Shown here: positions 8,173 to 16,497 of the stretch, piece after piece | How positions within the stretch are numbered: position 1 is the first letter of the stretch | Layout: every line of letters begins with the position of its first letter | Assembly: GCA_030151565.1 (NCBI GenBank) | Contig: JASLDM010000001.1 | Location: 1-24,994, forward strand | DNA length: 24,994 nucleotides | Direction: 5' to 3' | DNA from: Flavobacterium sp. | GTDB taxonomy: Bacteria; Bacteroidota; Bacteroidia; Flavobacteriales; Flavobacteriaceae | Translations under genes and position numbers: made by a program | Notes under the pieces: model-generated | Database searches by the model: none | Seen by the model: the letters and a program-made list of their open reading frames with translations, nothing else | What the model was told of the DNA's origin: nothing

Positions 8173-9237
8173 ATGAAAAATAAAATTATCACCGGAGTTG
8201 TACTTATCGCCCTGATTGGAGGCATCGCTTTTATCCTCACAAAAAACAAAGAAAAAAACGAAGAAGAAACTCAAATTGTTGCTCAAACAAACGCTTCAAT
8301 AGCAGTACGCGTAGCACAAGTAAAAAAAGGTTCTGTAGAAGCTGTATACACGGCTAACGGAAATTTTATACCAGAACAAGAAGTTAATATCGCTGCAGAA
8401 ACCCCTGGTCGAGTAGTAAAACTATTGGTTGACGAAGGGTCTGTAGTGAAAGCTGGACAAACTTTAGCAATAGTAAATGCCGATCAAATAAGTGTACAAC
8501 TACAAACAGCACAAGCAGCTTATGCAACAGCACAAGCAGATGCAGAACGCTTTGAAAGCGCATACAAAACAGGTGGAGTAACACAACAACAATTAGAGCA
8601 AGTTCGCCTAGGCTTACAAAATGCAAAAGCACAAGTTCGCTCTGCACAGATTACGGCTGCCGATGCCAATGTAAAAGCTCCAATTTCAGGTATTATAAAT
8701 AAAAAATTCATAGAACAAGGAACTTTTGTTGCTCCTGGAACACCCTTATTTGAATTGGTTAATGTTGCGCAATTAAAACTTCGCGTAAACGTAGATGAAA
8801 GTCAAGTAGCAACATTAAAATTAGGAGATATCCTTACAGTAAAAGCGAGTGTGTACCCAAATCAGGATTTTGAAGGAAAAGTTTCCTTCATCGCTCCAAA
8901 AGCAGATGCGTCTTTAAACTTTCCAGTGGAAATGTTAATCCAAAATCAAGGAGATGCAACCCTAAAAGCAGGAATGTATGGAACTGCTTATTTCAAAGCA
9001 TCTCAAGACCTTAAAACAGACATCCTAACTGTACCTAGAGAAGCTTTTGTAGGTAGTGTAAGCTCAAATCAAATCTTTGTTGTACAAAACAATATTGCTG
9101 TTTTAAAAACAGTCTCATCAGGAAAAAACTTTGGAAACGAAGTAGAAATCCTTGATGGACTTCAAGATGGAGATACCGTGGTTATTTCGGGACAAATTAA
9201 CCTGATTGATCAAGCTCCTATCAATATTATTAAATAA
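8173..9237 (+). CDS. RND efflux periplasmic adaptor (membrane-fusion protein)
   Basis: The 354-residue adaptor links the RND pump to the TolC-type channel. A single N-terminal hydrophobic helix (about 4-23) anchors it to the inner membrane; there is no lipobox cysteine. Next come a lipoyl-like half motif (GRVVKLLVDEGSVVKAGQTL, near 78-97), an Ala/Gln-rich alpha-helical hairpin (about 110-165, with TAQAAYATAQADAERFESAY), the second lipoyl half (VKAPISGIINKKFIEQGTFV), and beta-barrel and membrane-proximal domains (LRVNVDESQVATLKLGD onward). The hairpin is short, as in HlyD/AcrA-like adaptors of Bacteroidetes. The gene lies 15 bp after the channel gene and 19 bp before the pump gene. Confidence 0.93.
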   Translation: MKNKIITGVVLIALIGGIAFILTKNKEKNEEETQIVAQTNASIAVRVAQVKKGSVEAVYTANGNFIPEQEVNIAAETPGRVVKLLVDEGSVVKAGQTLAIVNADQISVQLQTAQAAYATAQADAERFESAYKTGGVTQQQLEQVRLGLQNAKAQVRSAQITAADANVKAPISGIINKKFIEQGTFVAPGTPLFELVNVAQLKLRVNVDESQVATLKLGDILTVKASVYPNQDFEGKVSFIAPKADASLNFPVEMLIQNQGDATLKAGMYGTAYFKASQDLKTDILTVPREAFVGSVSSNQIFVVQNNIAVLKTVSSGKNFGNEVEILDGLQDGDTVVISGQINLIDQAPINIIK

Positions 9238-9256
9238 GCCTTAATCCTAGATTGGA

Positions 9257-12200
9257 ATGAAAATATCAGAAATATCCATAAAACGCCCGAGTATCATCAT
9301 TGTACTCTTTATCATTTTGATATTGGGCGGAATCTTCAGCTACAAAAATCTGAGCTATGAATTGGTTCCGAAGTTTGAAGTAAACGTGATTACAATCGCA
9401 ACGGTTTATCCTGGAGCTTCGCCTTCGGAGATCGAAAATACTGTTACCAAGAAAATTGAAGATGCGATTTCATCATTAGAAAACGTAAAGAAAATCGAGG
9501 CACAATCATTCGAAAGTTTATCGGTAGTAATTGTTTCCTTACTTCCTGAAGCTAACGTTGACTTCGCCTTAAACGATGCTCAAAGAAAGATCAATGCCAT
9601 CCTTAAAGATCTACCAGATGACGTTGACCCTCCTTCTTTAGATAAATTCTCGTTAAGTGACTTACCGGTAATTACACTTGGAGTAACAAGTAACTTAGAC
9701 GAACGAGGACTTTACGACCTATTAGATAAGAAAATACAACCTATTTTCTCTCGAATAAATGGAGTTGCTAAAGTAAATCTTATCGGTGGAGAAGAACGTG
9801 AAATCCAGGTAATGCTTGACGCAAAAAAAATTGAATCTTATGGATTAAATGTTCCACAAGTTCAACAAATGATCTTAGCTTCTAACCTTGATTTCCCTAC
9901 TGGAAATGTTAAAACAAGAAACGAACAAATCCTTATTCGTTTAGCCGGAAAATACAAAGATGTTGAAGAGTTACGAAACTTAGTTCTCGCATCTCATAAT
10001 GGGATACAAATTCGATTAAGTGACGTAGCAGATGTACAAGATGGTCATAAAGATGTAGAAAAAATTGCACGTTTAGATCAAAAAAACACAATCTTACTTC
10101 AAATCATAAAACAGTCAGATGCAAATGCTGTAGCGGTAAGTGACCTTGTAAAAGAAACCATAAAAACTGTTGAACAAAGTTATGCAGACCAAGATGTAAA
10201 GGTTACCATAGCGAACGATACTAGTGAATTTACTTTAAATGCTGCTAATTCGGTAATGTTTGACTTATTCTTAGCGATTGTTTTAGTTGCTTTTGTAATG
10301 TTATTTTTCTTACATAGCATTCGTAACGCCCTAATTGTAATGGTAGCTATACCATTATCTTTAGTAGCAACCTTCATTGGACTTTATTTAATGGGTTATA
10401 CTTTAAACCTTTTGAGTTTACTAGGTTTATCTTTAGTTGTCGGAATTTTGGTCGATGATGCTATCGTGGTTATCGAAAACATTCACCGTCACATGGAAAT
10501 GGGGAAAAATAAAGTACGTGCTGCTTTTGACGGTGCTAAAGAAATCGGGTTTACTGTAACTGCAATTACACTGGTTATTGTGGTAGTATTCCTACCTATT
10601 GCAATGAGTAATGGTTTAGTATCTGACATTATTACGCAATTCTGTGTAACGGTTATTTTTGCCACATTACTTTCCCTACTTGTTTCTTTTACCATAGTGC
10701 CTTGGTTATTCTCTAGATATGGAAAAATTGAAGTGATCAGTGCTAAATCATTTTTTGGGCGCATCTTAAACAGCTTTGAGCGTGGGTTGGAAAAATTCAC
10801 CCATTCTATTTCAAATCTACTAGTTTGGTCTTTAAAATCTACGTTCAACAAACTAACGGTTCTTGTAGTTACTTCAGTACTTTTTGTAGCTTCTATCCTC
10901 TTAGTTGTTTTTGGTTACGTAGGTACAGAGTTCTTCCCTCCTACAGATAAAGGAGAATTCTTAGTGCAAATGGAATTGGAAAAAGACGCTTCAATAGAAC
11001 AAACGAATTTTGTAACTCAAGAAGCCGAAGCTTTCTTGCGTTCCAAAAAAGAAATAGTAACATTAATTACCACCGTAGGACAATCAAGTGAAGGATTCGG
11101 TTCTGCTCAAGCAACAAAATACAAATCGGAAATTTCTGTTGTATTAGTAGATAAATCTGAGCGTGAAGACAACTCGTTTATCTATGCCGCAAAATTAAAA
11201 AGAGAACTCGAAAACGAGCTTGTAGGTGTAAAAGTAAAAACAGTACCTGTAGGTTTAATGGGAGCAGAAATGGCACCATTGGCTTTAACTGTTACAGGCC
11301 CTACCATGGAAGAAGCTATGGAATTTGCATTAGAAGCCGAAAATTTACTTCGCGACATTCCTGGAGCTTCAGAAATTAAATTGACCTCTGAAGATGGAAA
11401 CCCTGAAATCAGCGTTCAAGTAGATCGTGATAAAATGGCGGCTTTAGGCTTGAACTTACAAACAGTAGGTATGACAATGCAAACGGCATTTAGTGGAAAC
11501 ACCGATGGTAAATTTAGAGCTGGTGAATATGAATACGATATCAACATTCGTTTCCAAGAAATCAACCGCTCCAATATTGAGGATGTTCGTAATATCTCAT
11601 TTACAAATGCTTTAGGAGAGCAAATTAAATTATACCAATTTGCAGAAATTAAATATGGCTCAGGTCCTTCATTACTTGAACGTAGAGATAAGAGTCCATC
11701 TGTAACAGTACAAGCACAAACAATCGGTCGTCCAACAGGAAGTATCGCTGAAGAATGGGAATCAAAATTTTCTGAAATTGTCAAAAAACCAGGCGTTGAT
11801 TACATTTGGTCAGGAGATATGGAAAATCAATCTGAAGGATTTGGTACTTTAGGAGTTGCCTTATTAGCCGCTATCATCTTGGTTTATTTAGTAATGGTCG
11901 CTTTGTATGACAGTTTCACAACCCCTTTTATCGTGATTTTTTCGGTGCCGCTTTCATTCATTGGAGCTTTATTAGCCTTGGCCTTAACAAATACATCTTT
12001 AAATATTTTTACCATTTTAGGGATCATTATGTTAATCGGTTTGGTGTGTAAAAATGCTATTTTATTAGTGGACTTTGCAAACCATCGTATTCAAGCAGGA
12101 GACTCAACACACGATGCGTTAATTGCAGCAAATCATGCCCGATTACGTCCTATTTTAATGACGACAATCGCCATGGTTATCGGAATGGTTCCAATTGCAC

Positions 12201-12436
12201 TAGCCAAAGGAGCTGGAGCTGAAATGAACAACGGTTTGGCTATTGTTATTATCGGAGGATTATTATCGTCTTTATTTTTAACCCTAGTTATTGTTCCAGT
12301 TATCTACGCTGTTTTCGATAGCATTGGAAGGAGATTTGGAAAAAAAGAAAAAGTAGATTACACTGCTTTGATTGAAGCCGACTTTACTCCTAACAAAGAC
12401 TTTATCGACGAATTGGGAAGTAACAACACCAAATAA
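9257..12436 (+). CDS. HAE1-family RND multidrug-type efflux transporter (AcrB-like)
   Basis: This 1059-residue inner-membrane proton antiporter fits the RND duplicated plan: TM1 at about 12-30, a large periplasmic loop, TM2-6 (about 335-470), TM7 near 530-550, a second periplasmic loop and TM8-12 (about 870-1025). The proton-relay residues are present: adjacent aspartates D400-D401 in TM4 (GILVDDAIVVIENIHRH) and K932 in TM10 (GLVCKNAILLVDFANH). Early GASPSEIE and the ALNDAQRKINAI segment are family hallmarks. It probably exports hydrophobic or amphiphilic compounds through the channel encoded upstream; the substrate is not readable. The AcrB-like length and absence of metal-binding signatures argue against a CusA-type heavy-metal pump. 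It ends the TetR-channel-adaptor-pump operon, followed by a terminator. Confidence 0.95.
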   Translation: MKISEISIKRPSIIIVLFIILILGGIFSYKNLSYELVPKFEVNVITIATVYPGASPSEIENTVTKKIEDAISSLENVKKIEAQSFESLSVVIVSLLPEANVDFALNDAQRKINAILKDLPDDVDPPSLDKFSLSDLPVITLGVTSNLDERGLYDLLDKKIQPIFSRINGVAKVNLIGGEEREIQVMLDAKKIESYGLNVPQVQQMILASNLDFPTGNVKTRNEQILIRLAGKYKDVEELRNLVLASHNGIQIRLSDVADVQDGHKDVEKIARLDQKNTILLQIIKQSDANAVAVSDLVKETIKTVEQSYADQDVKVTIANDTSEFTLNAANSVMFDLFLAIVLVAFVMLFFLHSIRNALIVMVAIPLSLVATFIGLYLMGYTLNLLSLLGLSLVVGILVDDAIVVIENIHRHMEMGKNKVRAAFDGAKEIGFTVTAITLVIVVVFLPIAMSNGLVSDIITQFCVTVIFATLLSLLVSFTIVPWLFSRYGKIEVISAKSFFGRILNSFERGLEKFTHSISNLLVWSLKSTFNKLTVLVVTSVLFVASILLVVFGYVGTEFFPPTDKGEFLVQMELEKDASIEQTNFVTQEAEAFLRSKKEIVTLITTVGQSSEGFGSAQATKYKSEISVVLVDKSEREDNSFIYAAKLKRELENELVGVKVKTVPVGLMGAEMAPLALTVTGPTMEEAMEFALEAENLLRDIPGASEIKLTSEDGNPEISVQVDRDKMAALGLNLQTVGMTMQTAFSGNTDGKFRAGEYEYDINIRFQEINRSNIEDVRNISFTNALGEQIKLYQFAEIKYGSGPSLLERRDKSPSVTVQAQTIGRPTGSIAEEWESKFSEIVKKPGVDYIWSGDMENQSEGFGTLGVALLAAIILVYLVMVALYDSFTTPFIVIFSVPLSFIGALLALALTNTSLNIFTILGIIMLIGLVCKNAILLVDFANHRIQAGDSTHDALIAANHARLRPILMTTIAMVIGMVPIALAKGAGAEMNNGLAIVIIGGLLSSLFLTLVIVPVIYAVFDSIGRRFGKKEKVDYTALIEADFTPNKDFIDELGSNNTK

Positions 12437-12460
12437 AAATCTAAGTTAATTGTCCTTTGT

Positions 12461-12504
12461 AAAATCCTGTCCGTGAGTTCATTTCACAGACAGGATTTTT
12501 TTTT
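12461..12504 (+). terminator. Rho-independent terminator of the efflux operon
   Basis: The inverted repeat AAAATCCTGTC...GACAGGATTTT continues inward as GTGA/TCAC past one mismatch, with a short loop, and is followed by a run of nine T. It begins 25 bp after the pump stop codon. Confidence 0.85.
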
Positions 12505-12720
12505 CATTCCTCTACAAATCAGAAAAAAAACACGTTTAGATATCAAAAGTTACTATCTTTAATCCTTTAACAAAAAGGATCGAGATGTTTTGAGATATTT
12601 GTTTTTTCATCAACAATAAATTGACTACAATTTTAAAACAGAAAAGCTTGAATTCATCATTAAAAACACATTTTGACGTTTAATATAAACAACTAAATCT
12701 AGCATTTAAAGCTACTTTGT

Positions 12721-15102
12721 ATGAAAAAATTAATATTCTTTTTAGTATTCTTCTCTAGTTTCTTAGTTCAAGCTCAGTTCCAGATACAAGGAACAATTCA
12801 CAATCAAGAAAATCAGCCTATAGATTTAGCTGAAGTCTATCTTTTTAATCCTCAAAAAGAACTGCTCCAAAATATATATACCGATCCTACAGGATTCTTT
12901 CAATTTTCAGACATTAAGGGAGGAGCTTACTTGTTACAAATACATTATTTCGGCACGCAAGTATTAGAAAAAAATCTTACTATAGATCATAACACAGACT
13001 TAAAAACTTTAAAAGTTGATATTCGTGCCACACTAGATGAAATTGTTTTAGAAGCACGCGCCAAACTCGTCGAACGCCAAGTAGACCGTCTGGTTTTTAA
13101 TGTAGAAAACTCTGTAACGGCTTTAGGGGGAGATGCCTTAGATGCAATGAAAAACACCCCTGGATTGACCGTGAGCAATCAAGCTGTTTCTATAGCAGGC
13201 AAAAGCAGTGTAAGTGTAATGATAGATGATCGCATTTTACAAATGAGCGGAGAAGACTTAATGAATTATTTAAAAAGTGTACCTGCAGCGAACATCAAAA
13301 AAATTGAAGTTATCACCAATCCTCCTGCTAAATACGATGCTGCGGGGAATAGTGGTTTAATCAATATTGTACTAAAAGAGGCTAAACAGAATGCTTGGAG
13401 CACCACGTTGCGCTCCTCTTATCGTAAAGCTAGTTTTGGTGGACTAAATGATGGTCTAAATTTTTCCTATGATAAAAATAAACTCTCTGCTCTAGTGGAT
13501 TTGTATCATTACGATGGAAAGGGGAAATATACCAATGATATCAATTTTCAATATCCAAAAGAAGATTGGCAAGAAGCCAACCATACCAAAAATCATTACA
13601 ATGGCTTTGGAGGTTTAGTAACCTTGAACTACAAATTCGATGAAAAAAATAAAATGGGATTGCAATTTAATGGAGGAAAAAACTACAATAGGAATACCGA
13701 AAGTGATAGAGTTCATAGTTATAACGACGCGAATCTAGTTAAGGATTACTTGACGAACACACACACAAAAAACAACAATCATTATCAATCATTAAACCTA
13801 AATTTCGATCACAAAATAGACTCCCTAGGCAAGAAAATATCCGTTGATTTAGACTATTGGGGAAATTCGGGTAATACGGGAAGTGATTTTATTTCTGATA
13901 TGAATAATTTAGATGTAAATCAACACTCCCTTACTAATGCAGTCAATGATAACGACCAGGATCTGTACAACGTTTCTGGAAAACTTGATTTTTATATGCC
14001 TTATTCCTTTGGCGTTTTAGAATATGGACTAAAAACCAGCCACACAAATACAGAATATACACTAGATTCTAATTTTACCAATGCAGTTACTCAAGAATCC
14101 ATTTTAGCACAAAAAGATGCTTTTAAATACAGTGAAAATTCACAAGCCATTTATGCTTCTTTTTCTAAGAATCTATCAGACCAATGGATGGCTAAAATCG
14201 GGCTTCGTGGAGAATACACCCAAACTGAAGGAAACTCGATAAAAAACAATCAAATCAATAAAAATGATTACTTTAAGGTATTCCCGACCGTTTACTTCCA
14301 ATACAAACCCAACGACAATCACAGTTTTAATGCTAATTTTGGAAGACGTATCCAACGTCCTGGTTACTGGGAAATGAATCCCAACCGTTGGTATACCAAT
14401 GCGAATTCCTATTCGGAAGGTAATCCTTTTTTACAACCTGCTTTTGTTTATAATTTCGAATTAAATTACGGTTTTCAAGATTATCTACATGCAAAGCTTT
14501 ACTATCAAAACGAGCAAGATGGCTATGGACAAATTACCTTTCATGACACCGAAAAACAAACACAAATCTATAAGCGTATAAACTATTATAAAGGTAACAC
14601 ATACGGCTTAACCCTTTCTTCTACGATAGCTCCTTTTCCGTGGTTGGAATCCAATAATGAATTTGGTTTTAGCATTAACGAATCCAAAAATAACATCCCT
14701 GAATTAGCGGCAGAATTTTCTGGATCAAATGCTTATTTTAGAAGTTTCAATTCCCTTACTTTTAACGCAGACAAAACATTTTTAGGTGAAGTTAACTTTA
14801 GATATAGTTTTGCCGGAAAAGTCCGAGAATACACATTCACCCCAGAATCCTATCTTGATTTGGGAGTTAAAAAACTTTTCTTGGATAAAAAACTAACGGT
14901 TGGACTTGCTGTTGAAGATATTTTTAAGAAAGATCAAAATACCCTAAGCTACGAAATCCAAGGTATTAAGCAATCTTTTTCACAATATTACGATACCCGC
15001 TTGGTACGTATATCCGCATCCTATCGTTTCGGTAATTCCAAAATTTCAGTTAGCCAAAGACAAACTTCCAACCAAGAAGAATCTGGAAGAGGTGGAAAAT
15101 AA
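12721..15102 (+). CDS. TonB-receptor-like outer-membrane beta-barrel protein
   Basis: This is a 793-residue outer-membrane protein of the Bacteroidetes 'outer membrane beta-barrel' family related to TonB-dependent receptors. The signal peptide is 1-19 (KKLIFFLVFFSSFLVQAQ). A carboxypeptidase-regulatory-like domain follows (about 22-105, IQGTIHNQENQPIDLAEVYL), then a plug-like region (about 125-220, with GGDALDAMKNTPGL and IEVITNPPAKYDAAGNSGLI) and a long barrel of alternating aromatic strands to the C-terminus. A specific substrate cannot be read. There is no SusD partner next to it, so a polysaccharide-utilisation role is not supported. It is a single-gene unit after a terminator and a 216-bp spacer. 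A near-consensus -7 (TATCTTTA, 12554-12561) stands far upstream, so the promoter is uncertain. A bidirectional terminator follows. Confidence 0.9.
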   Translation: MKKLIFFLVFFSSFLVQAQFQIQGTIHNQENQPIDLAEVYLFNPQKELLQNIYTDPTGFFQFSDIKGGAYLLQIHYFGTQVLEKNLTIDHNTDLKTLKVDIRATLDEIVLEARAKLVERQVDRLVFNVENSVTALGGDALDAMKNTPGLTVSNQAVSIAGKSSVSVMIDDRILQMSGEDLMNYLKSVPAANIKKIEVITNPPAKYDAAGNSGLINIVLKEAKQNAWSTTLRSSYRKASFGGLNDGLNFSYDKNKLSALVDLYHYDGKGKYTNDINFQYPKEDWQEANHTKNHYNGFGGLVTLNYKFDEKNKMGLQFNGGKNYNRNTESDRVHSYNDANLVKDYLTNTHTKNNNHYQSLNLNFDHKIDSLGKKISVDLDYWGNSGNTGSDFISDMNNLDVNQHSLTNAVNDNDQDLYNVSGKLDFYMPYSFGVLEYGLKTSHTNTEYTLDSNFTNAVTQESILAQKDAFKYSENSQAIYASFSKNLSDQWMAKIGLRGEYTQTEGNSIKNNQINKNDYFKVFPTVYFQYKPNDNHSFNANFGRRIQRPGYWEMNPNRWYTNANSYSEGNPFLQPAFVYNFELNYGFQDYLHAKLYYQNEQDGYGQITFHDTEKQTQIYKRINYYKGNTYGLTLSSTIAPFPWLESNNEFGFSINESKNNIPELAAEFSGSNAYFRSFNSLTFNADKTFLGEVNFRYSFAGKVREYTFTPESYLDLGVKKLFLDKKLTVGLAVEDIFKKDQNTLSYEIQGIKQSFSQYYDTRLVRISASYRFGNSKISVSQRQTSNQEESGRGGK

Positions 15103-15113
15103 CCCCCTTACAA

Positions 15114-15147
15114 CAAAAAACCTTTGAGAATTCTCAAAGGTTTTTTT
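15114..15147. terminator. Bidirectional rho-independent terminator
   Basis: A perfect 10-bp palindrome arm (CCTTTGAGAA / TTCTCAAAGG) is flanked by six or more A on the left and seven T on the right. It can therefore stop both the outer-membrane barrel transcript from the left and the minus-strand Sel1-HSP90-TPR cluster from the right, 19 bp past the last gene of that cluster. Confidence 0.9.
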
Positions 15148-15165
15148 GATTCAACAGGACTGCTC

Positions 15166-15354
15166 CTATTTTTTATTTTTATTGAGATACAAACTATTAA
15201 AAGCTAATAATAATAAAATCAAAACCGTAAATAAGAAAGCACTAACAAGTGTCTTTATTCCTGTTTTACCTTCAATTAAAAAATCAAAAAGTAAGCAGAC
15301 GCCAAAAGTAACCCCAAAGGCGATACCATTTTTAAGAGTAGCGAATTTTATCAT
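15166..15354 (-). CDS. Small two-helix membrane protein
   Basis: A 62-residue open frame encodes a strongly hydrophobic protein. There are two likely transmembrane helices, about 9-27 (NGIAFGVTFGVCLLFDFLI) and 35-54 (TLVSAFLFTVLILLLLAFNS), joined by a short EGKTG turn. The tail is basic (NKNKK) and probably cytoplasmic. No family is recognised. It starts 18 bp after the stop of the TPR-like gene on the same strand and ends 19 bp before the bidirectional terminator, so it looks like the last gene of the cluster. An overlapping open frame on the other strand has no such features. Its role in the cluster is unknown; membrane anchoring is a guess. Confidence 0.65.
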   Translation of the reverse strand: MIKFATLKNGIAFGVTFGVCLLFDFLIEGKTGIKTLVSAFLFTVLILLLLAFNSLYLNKNKK

Positions 15355-15372
15355 AATTCTAAAAAATAATTC

Positions 15373-16437
15373 TTATTCCTGCATCAGCTGAACTAAATCA
15401 TCTTTAAAAAAGGAAGTCCCATTTCGCTTATCAAATTGATTTGCCAAATGAAAAGCAATTTGTTCATAATAGGTATAAAGTTCCTTTAGATCGTAAATCC
15501 CCTCAGGATTATAATATGGAACTTGAGACGACAGTTCCATTTGTTTTGTCCCTCCATTTTTCAGCAAAGGCAATACATGCATAGCAAAGTGAAAGCGAAG
15601 CACATCTTCCGCTCCAACTTCCCAAGCTGCGATTTTTTCAAATAATTCCCAATAGCCCGATTGATCCGTTTTAAACATATAGTAGGTTAAAATTGACAAG
15701 GCAAACAAAACAGAATGATCATATTGATCACTGCGTTCATATTCTTCTAGTGCTTTCTCAAAATAATGTTGGGCACGTGCGTCATTACCCCGCAACAAAT
15801 AATAAGCTAAACAGCAATAGGTTTGAAAAGGCATGGAATAACAAGTCAACTTTCCCTGAATCAGATCTTGCCCTGTAATAATGGCTTGATCAAAATAACC
15901 GAGCATCAACTCATTTTCTACTTTACTATCAAGTTCACAGGCAGGACAGTTACTCATATCGTCTTCCATTTCCGCTTCTGCCAAAGCAATAAAGTCTGCA
16001 GCGGCTTCAAAATCTCCCTTATGCTGCGCCCAATTTGTCATTACATTATAATAGGCACGCAAGGTATATCCGTTGCGCTGTAATCGCCTTTTTAAATCTG
16101 CTCCAATCTCGTTGATCTGCACTTCCGGAATAAGCGAATTTCGATAAGCCGAATTAAACATCCACTTATATTCCCATAAAAAATCAGCCTCTTCAAAATA
16201 ATCTGTATGGGTATCGCTTGCATTTAAAATCCAAGCAAAAGCAGGAAAACTCTCATTACAATTTGCAGTATTTCGCTCATAACGAATCAACTCTAATCGT
16301 AAATCAAAGCCCCAATCTATATCGTGGTGTTGATCTGCTATTTGAATAGCTTCTTTCAAAACCTTTACTTTATCTTCAAAAACCTTAATTTCCTCTGCTT
16401 GAAGTCGTTTTTTTTGTATCTCTAAATTGTAATTCAT
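15373..16437 (-). CDS. TPR-like helical-repeat protein of the HSP90 cluster
   Basis: The 354-residue protein is predicted to be soluble and almost wholly alpha-helical, without a signal peptide. Several segments read like degenerate tetratricopeptide repeats, with small residues and aromatics at the usual spacing: KVLKEAIQIADQHHD (26-40), WAQHKGDFEAAADFIALAEA (136-155), YFDQAIITGQDLIQG (181-195) and LLRGNDARAQHYFEKALEEY (214-233). A C-x2-C pair (NCPAC, C164/C167) interrupts the repeats and could bind metal or form a disulfide. I do not recognise a named family. The gene follows the HSP90-like gene after 60 bp with no terminator between them, and precedes the small membrane protein. A co-chaperone or adaptor role is inferred from the neighbourhood, since TPR proteins often bind Hsp90, but is not shown by the sequence. 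Confidence 0.85.
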   Translation of the reverse strand: MNYNLEIQKKRLQAEEIKVFEDKVKVLKEAIQIADQHHDIDWGFDLRLELIRYERNTANCNESFPAFAWILNASDTHTDYFEEADFLWEYKWMFNSAYRNSLIPEVQINEIGADLKRRLQRNGYTLRAYYNVMTNWAQHKGDFEAAADFIALAEAEMEDDMSNCPACELDSKVENELMLGYFDQAIITGQDLIQGKLTCYSMPFQTYCCLAYYLLRGNDARAQHYFEKALEEYERSDQYDHSVLFALSILTYYMFKTDQSGYWELFEKIAAWEVGAEDVLRFHFAMHVLPLLKNGGTKQMELSSQVPYYNPEGIYDLKELYTYYEQIAFHLANQFDKRNGTSFFKDDLVQLMQE

Positions 16438-16497
16438 CTCTTTTTATTTTTTCTGTATTAACACAAATCAAACTAAAACACATCTTTCTTTAAAGCA

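Noticed and set aside
10489..10851. Minus-strand frame of 120 codons inside the RND pump
   Set aside because: Antisense to an intact transporter with all key residues; no independent evidence.
15146..15391. 81-codon plus-strand frame, Lys-rich
   Set aside because: It is antisense to the 62-residue membrane protein gene, which fits the operon and terminator better, and starts inside the terminator region.
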